Of a stretch of DNA of 32,405 nucleotides, positions 29,120 to 32,405 are shown one piece after another. Made by a program: the position numbers and the translations under genes. The number at the start of each line of letters is the position of its first letter. Position 1 is the first letter of the stretch. Source of the DNA: Rhodothermales bacterium (GTDB lineage: Bacteria > Bacteroidota > Rhodothermia > Rhodothermales > JAHQVL01); assembly GCA_034439735.1 (NCBI GenBank), contig JAWXAX010000071.1:1-32405 (forward strand). The letters run 5' to 3'. The notes under the pieces are model-generated. The model did not search any database. It was not told where the DNA came from and was given only the letters and a program-made list of their open reading frames with translations.

Positions 29120-31188
29120 AGTTGCTCCCTTTTGAGAAGCTGAGCGTTGATCGCCACGACCACAGTACTCGCGGACATCAATACCGCGCCCACGGCCGGA
29201 GTGAGAAGGATACCCCACGGGGCAAGCACGCCAGCCGCCAGGGGAATGGCGAAGATGTTGTAACCCGCCGCCCACCAGAGGTTCTGGAGCATCTTCCGGT
29301 AGGTCGCGCGGGACAACGCGACGATCTTCGGGATGTCGCGCGGGTCGGATCGTACCAGCACGATGTGACCGGCCTCCACGGCGACATCGGTGCCGGCGCC
29401 GATCGCGATCCCGATATCGGCGGTGGCCAGGGCCGGGGCATCGTTCACGCCGTCACCCACCATCGCGACTTTCTTTCCCTGATTCTGCAGCTCGCGTACC
29501 TTGGCGGCCTTGTCCTCGGGCAGGACCTGCGCGAACACGGTGTCGATGCCCAGTTCAGCGGCGACGGCATCCGCGACGGCTTGTGCGTCACCGGTGAGCA
29601 TGGCCACTTCGATTCCTCGAGCGTGCAGCGCGCGAATAGCCTCGCGGCTCTCCTCGCGGATAGCGTCCGCTACGGCGAATACCGCCAGTGCCTTGCCGTC
29701 TCTGATCAGATAAATGGCGGCCTGCCCTCGGCTGGCCGCCGCGTCGGCGGCGGCGCGAAGCGTGTCCGACACCTGGGCGTTCTCTGCCTTGAGGAGCGCG
29801 GGGCCGCCCATATGATACTCAACGCCTTCGACCGATGCGGCAACACCCTTCCCGGTCACGGCCCGGAATCCGTCCGATGGCGGCACGTCGAGCGTGCGTT
29901 CTATCGCCGTCTTTACAATGCCACGAGCGATCGGGTGTTCGGACTCCGACTCCACTCCGGCCGCGATACGGAGCAAGTTCTCGTCGGACTCCCCGTCGGC
30001 CACCGACAGCTCTACCACTCGGAACTCTCCCAATGTGAGCGTTCCGGTCTTGTCGAAAATCACAGTATCCAGGTTTCTGGCTTCTTCCAGCCCGCGCCGA
30101 TCCCGCACGAGCAGGCCATTGCGCGCGCCCAGGGTCGTGGAGATGGCGACAACCAGCGGCACGGCCAGGCCGAGAGCGTGTGGACAGGCGATCACCAGGA
30201 CCGTCACCATACGAATGATGGAGAAGTCGATCGACGCACCGAGGAAATACCACACCACCCATGTGACCGCGCCGGCGACGATGGCCACCCCGGTCAGGGT
30301 CCTGGCCGCCCGGTCGGCCAGATGCTGGGCCCGGGATTTTGATGTTTGCGCGTCGGCCACGAGCCGCATAATGCCTGAAAGCTTGGTCTTTTCACCGGTG
30401 CCGGTGACCTGAATGCGCAGAGAACCCTCCCCATTGACGGTCGCGGCGATGACGGCGTCGCCCTCCCTCTTTTTTACCGGCCTGGACTCGCCAGTAATAA
30501 AGGCTTCGTTGAGATCGCTCGTCCCTTTCTGGACGAGGCCGTCCGCTGGCACGCTCTCGCCGGGGCGGACCAGCACGATATCACCCTCCCGCAGCTCGCT
30601 GACCGGGACGGTCTCTTCACCCTGCTCTGAGATTCGAGTCGCGGTGTCCGGGAGTAACTTCGCGAGTTCCTGGAGCGCACCCTGTGCCTGTGAGATCGAG
30701 CGCATCTCGATCCAGTGGCCCAGCAGCATGATGGTCACCAACGTGGCCAGCTCCCACCAGATGGCATCCGCTCGAAGGAAACCGAGCTGGACCACCCACG
30801 AGAAAAGGAAAGCTACCGAAATGGCGAGGGAGATGAGGGTCATCATCCCTGGCAGTCGCGCCTTCAGCTCGCGCCATGCTCCTTTCAGAAAGACCAGGCC
30901 GCCGTAGAAAAAGACGGCCGTGCCGAGGACAGGCGATATCCACGTAGATCCGGGGAACGCGGGCGCCTCGTAGTGAAAGATCATCTGGATATGCGCTGCC
31001 CAGAGGACGACCGGAACGGAGAGGAGCAGGGAGAGCCAGAACTTGTCACGAAACATCTCCGGGCTGTGACCTGCATGCTGGTCGTGGCTTTCATGACCTT
31101 CCGACGTCTTCTGGTGCCCGCCAGGCTCCTTGCCGCCGGCGGGCGGCGCGACGTGATGGCTATGATCGTGGTGGCTGTTTGGGTTCAT
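29116..31188 (-). CDS. copB: P1B-3 copper ATPase (CopB type)
   Basis: A 690-residue copper-exporting P-type ATPase. The N-terminal 45 residues are His-rich (SHHDHSHH, HESHDQHAGH), the usual metal-binding region of CopB. TGES is at 232-235 and the membrane metal motif CPH is at 335-337; CPH defines P1B-3 and goes with Cu(II), Cu(I) or Ag(I) export. DKTGT is at 379-383, and HP of the SEHPIARG nucleotide site and GDGVND are present. It moves copper from the cytoplasm to the periplasm, where the downstream Cus system can take over. A very good ribosome site precedes it. It is the first gene of the minus-strand array. Confidence 0.95.
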   Translation of the reverse strand: MNPNSHHDHSHHVAPPAGGKEPGGHQKTSEGHESHDQHAGHSPEMFRDKFWLSLLLSVPVVLWAAHIQMIFHYEAPAFPGSTWISPVLGTAVFFYGGLVFLKGAWRELKARLPGMMTLISLAISVAFLFSWVVQLGFLRADAIWWELATLVTIMLLGHWIEMRSISQAQGALQELAKLLPDTATRISEQGEETVPVSELREGDIVLVRPGESVPADGLVQKGTSDLNEAFITGESRPVKKREGDAVIAATVNGEGSLRIQVTGTGEKTKLSGIMRLVADAQTSKSRAQHLADRAARTLTGVAIVAGAVTWVVWYFLGASIDFSIIRMVTVLVIACPHALGLAVPLVVAISTTLGARNGLLVRDRRGLEEARNLDTVIFDKTGTLTLGEFRVVELSVADGESDENLLRIAAGVESESEHPIARGIVKTAIERTLDVPPSDGFRAVTGKGVAASVEGVEYHMGGPALLKAENAQVSDTLRAAADAAASRGQAAIYLIRDGKALAVFAVADAIREESREAIRALHARGIEVAMLTGDAQAVADAVAAELGIDTVFAQVLPEDKAAKVRELQNQGKKVAMVGDGVNDAPALATADIGIAIGAGTDVAVEAGHIVLVRSDPRDIPKIVALSRATYRKMLQNLWWAAGYNIFAIPLAAGVLAPWGILLTPAVGAVLMSASTVVVAINAQLLKREQL

Positions 31189-31562
31189 GGGGGTCGCCTC
31201 CTCAATCGTGAATGACAGGCCTTATGCATCCAGGGAGGAGACACATTGTGTCCGCGCAACCCTGATTGTCGGGAAAAAATGTCATACGGCTTTACTACAG
31301 GCATACTACTGAACATCTTATCGAAATGGAACAGCGGCAGGTGACGGAATCAAGTCGGGTACCCTGACAGGGAGCGGTTATTGGATGACACTGGCCAAGA
31401 TTCCCGGCGATGTGCATGCGAGGCGGCGGCCGCGCAGCTCTCTCCTATGGTGGGGGGGAGTCGTTCAACTCGTGTCGCCGTATATTGAATCGCCCCGAGT
31501 TTTCGGAGACCGGGTTATCCGAGAAATACCTCTCGAGCCCAGCAGTTCGCAGTCCCATACCC
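31189..31562. promoter_or_regulatory. divergent control region of copB and the ferric-reductase-like gene
   Basis: This 374-base gap must hold the promoter of the copper array. It contains GACACA-T-TGTGTC (31240-31252), a perfect palindrome 52 bases before the copB ATG. It also has a direct repeat TACTAC at 31293-31298 and 31304-31309, spaced 11 bases, about one helix turn, and flanked by ACAGGCA. Either could bind a copper-responsive regulator; none is encoded in the window. The open frame from 31385 to 31588 looks non-coding. Confidence 0.4.
31197..31203 (-). promoter_or_regulatory. strong ribosome binding site of copB
   Basis: GAGGAGG on the minus strand lies 8 bases before the copB ATG. 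Most neighbours, including czcB, czcA and cusA, lack such a site. Confidence 0.75.
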
Positions 31563-32240
31563 ATGTCGCCGAAAACCTACACCATTAAATGGCATCGACT
31601 GAGCGAGCGCCTGCTTTGGCACCATCTACCATTAGCGGCGCTTTCGAGCATTGCGACAGCGCTCTGCTACCAGTGGGTCGCCTCGAAGGATGTTATCCAC
31701 AATTGGAGCATGGCGACGGCATATCCGTGCCTGGCGCTCCTGGCGGCCACGCTCGTGACGGGCCCGTTGATGGTGCTCCGCGGGAAGAGGCGCCCGGTGT
31801 CCAACGATCTCACGCGCGACATCGGGATCTGGGCGGGGGTTTTAAGCTTCCTCCACACAATTTTCGGCCTCCAGGTGCATTTCCGGGGCCGGATGTGGCT
31901 GTTATTTGTCCCGGACGCACCGATGGCGTTCCCTTTTCTCCGGCTTGATCTATTTGGCATGGCCAACTACACCGGCGTGATCGCTGTACTCGTCGTTTTG
32001 ATGCTTTTGGGCTTGTCGAACGACTGGTCGCTGCGCAGGCTAGGGGTATCGACCTGGAAGAGATTACAACGCTGGAATTATGCGCTGTTCGGATTAGTCG
32101 TGGTACACGGTATCCTGTACCAGATCCTCGAAAAACGAGCGTTCCCTTTTGTTGTGCTATTCGCCGCGATGGGGTTGTGCGTGATCGTGCTGCAAGTGGC
32201 CGGCCGGCGCCGGGTTATGCGGGCGATTCGCGGATGGTGA
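31563..32240 (+). CDS. ferric-reductase-like transmembrane haem protein
   Basis: This 225-residue membrane protein resembles the ferric-reductase-like transmembrane domain (YedZ/MsrQ group). Helices lie at about 22-40, 53-72, 88-105, 136-152, 173-190 and 195-212. Candidate haem-ligating histidines are His98 and His106 (LHTIFGLQVHF) in one helix and His182 (VVVHGILY) in another, as in these b-type cytochromes. No FAD/NADPH domain is attached, so it needs a partner. The frame is open upstream to 31410, but the ATG at 31563 is supported by the homologous relic start at 20720. It is divergent from copB and may adjust the redox state of copper or methionine in the envelope (inference). Confidence 0.82.
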   Translation: MSPKTYTIKWHRLSERLLWHHLPLAALSSIATALCYQWVASKDVIHNWSMATAYPCLALLAATLVTGPLMVLRGKRRPVSNDLTRDIGIWAGVLSFLHTIFGLQVHFRGRMWLLFVPDAPMAFPFLRLDLFGMANYTGVIAVLVVLMLLGLSNDWSLRRLGVSTWKRLQRWNYALFGLVVVHGILYQILEKRAFPFVVLFAAMGLCVIVLQVAGRRRVMRAIRGW

Positions 32241-32405
32241 TCCACACCAAGCGGTAAAACATCAATGTGAAGCGATTATATCAAAACAAAACATAGGACG
32301 GAGATTTACTAAGTATCATCACGGTAAATCCGTTGAATGGCTGCGACGACCGTTCAAGGTTAGAGGCTGAGGGAAGCCACATTAAACCTTGAGAAACTGT
32401 TGAGA
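32241..32405. other. window end, no feature seen
   Basis: The last 165 bases are AT-richer than the rest and hold no open frame, RNA gene or terminator that I can support. Confidence 0.4.

Noticed and set aside
29122-30342. Plus-strand 406-codon frame opposite copB
   Set aside because: Long only because of GC bias; copB motifs on the other strand are unambiguous.
31385-31588. 67-codon frame before the ferric-reductase-like gene
   Set aside because: Overlaps the better-supported start at 31563 and has no family features.

Overview
This is a high-GC bacterial chromosomal segment with no rRNA, tRNA, CRISPR array, transposase or integrase that I could see. Several things are compatible with a free-living, probably marine member of the Bacteroidota/Rhodothermota group: a lipoprotein sulfatase, a galactose-oxidase-like relic, an HYC/CC-like small protein beside a Cus system, many starts without a Shine-Dalgarno, and GC-rich palindromic repeats at gene ends. 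That placement is an inference from style, not from a marker gene.

Left part (1-7.2 kb). A DUF547 protein lies downstream of an AbrB-type antitoxin/Doc-type toxin pair. A minus-strand cluster then runs sulfatase, then a hydroxylysine-kinase-like phosphotransferase, then a class-III PLP phospho-lyase/aminotransferase. A crippled alpha/beta-hydrolase relic and a divergent Tat-exported NHL-repeat protein follow.

Middle part (7.2-13.8 kb). A 360-bp inverted-repeat-bounded element with two copies of a 25-bp palindrome separates the NHL gene from a P1B-4 metal ATPase (SPC and HEGST motifs). Next comes a small gene graveyard: a fragment of a formylglycine-generating-enzyme-like protein and a frameshifted galactose-oxidase-like gene. 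An operon of SRPBCC-epimerase (TIGR01777), a four-helix membrane protein and DUF427 follows, then an unrecognised 185-residue protein. Short degenerate repeats sit on the stop codons of several of these genes.

Right part (13.8-32.4 kb) is a metal-efflux region. A plus-strand czcCBA-type operon encodes an HME1 RND pump with the Asp/Asp/Glu signature of zinc/cobalt/cadmium exporters. On the minus strand, reading leftward, is a co-directional array: CopB-type P1B-3 ATPase, a possible 26-residue peptide, a SAM methyltransferase, a small Cys/His protein, and CusC-, CusB- and CusA-like genes forming an HME4 copper/silver pump. A ferric-reductase-like membrane protein is divergent from copB. Together these would move Cu/Ag from cytoplasm to periplasm (CopB) and from periplasm to outside (CusCBA), while CzcCBA handles divalent cations.

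The most notable observations are two. First, a tiny relic between czcA and cusA keeps the two outer ends of the whole copper block (cusA 3' end and ferric-reductase 5' end, in the right order and orientation), as if a second copy of the block had collapsed. Second, an unrecognised 335-residue protein beside it is built from two copies of one domain, with a Cys/His cluster that is complete in the first copy and partly lost in the second.
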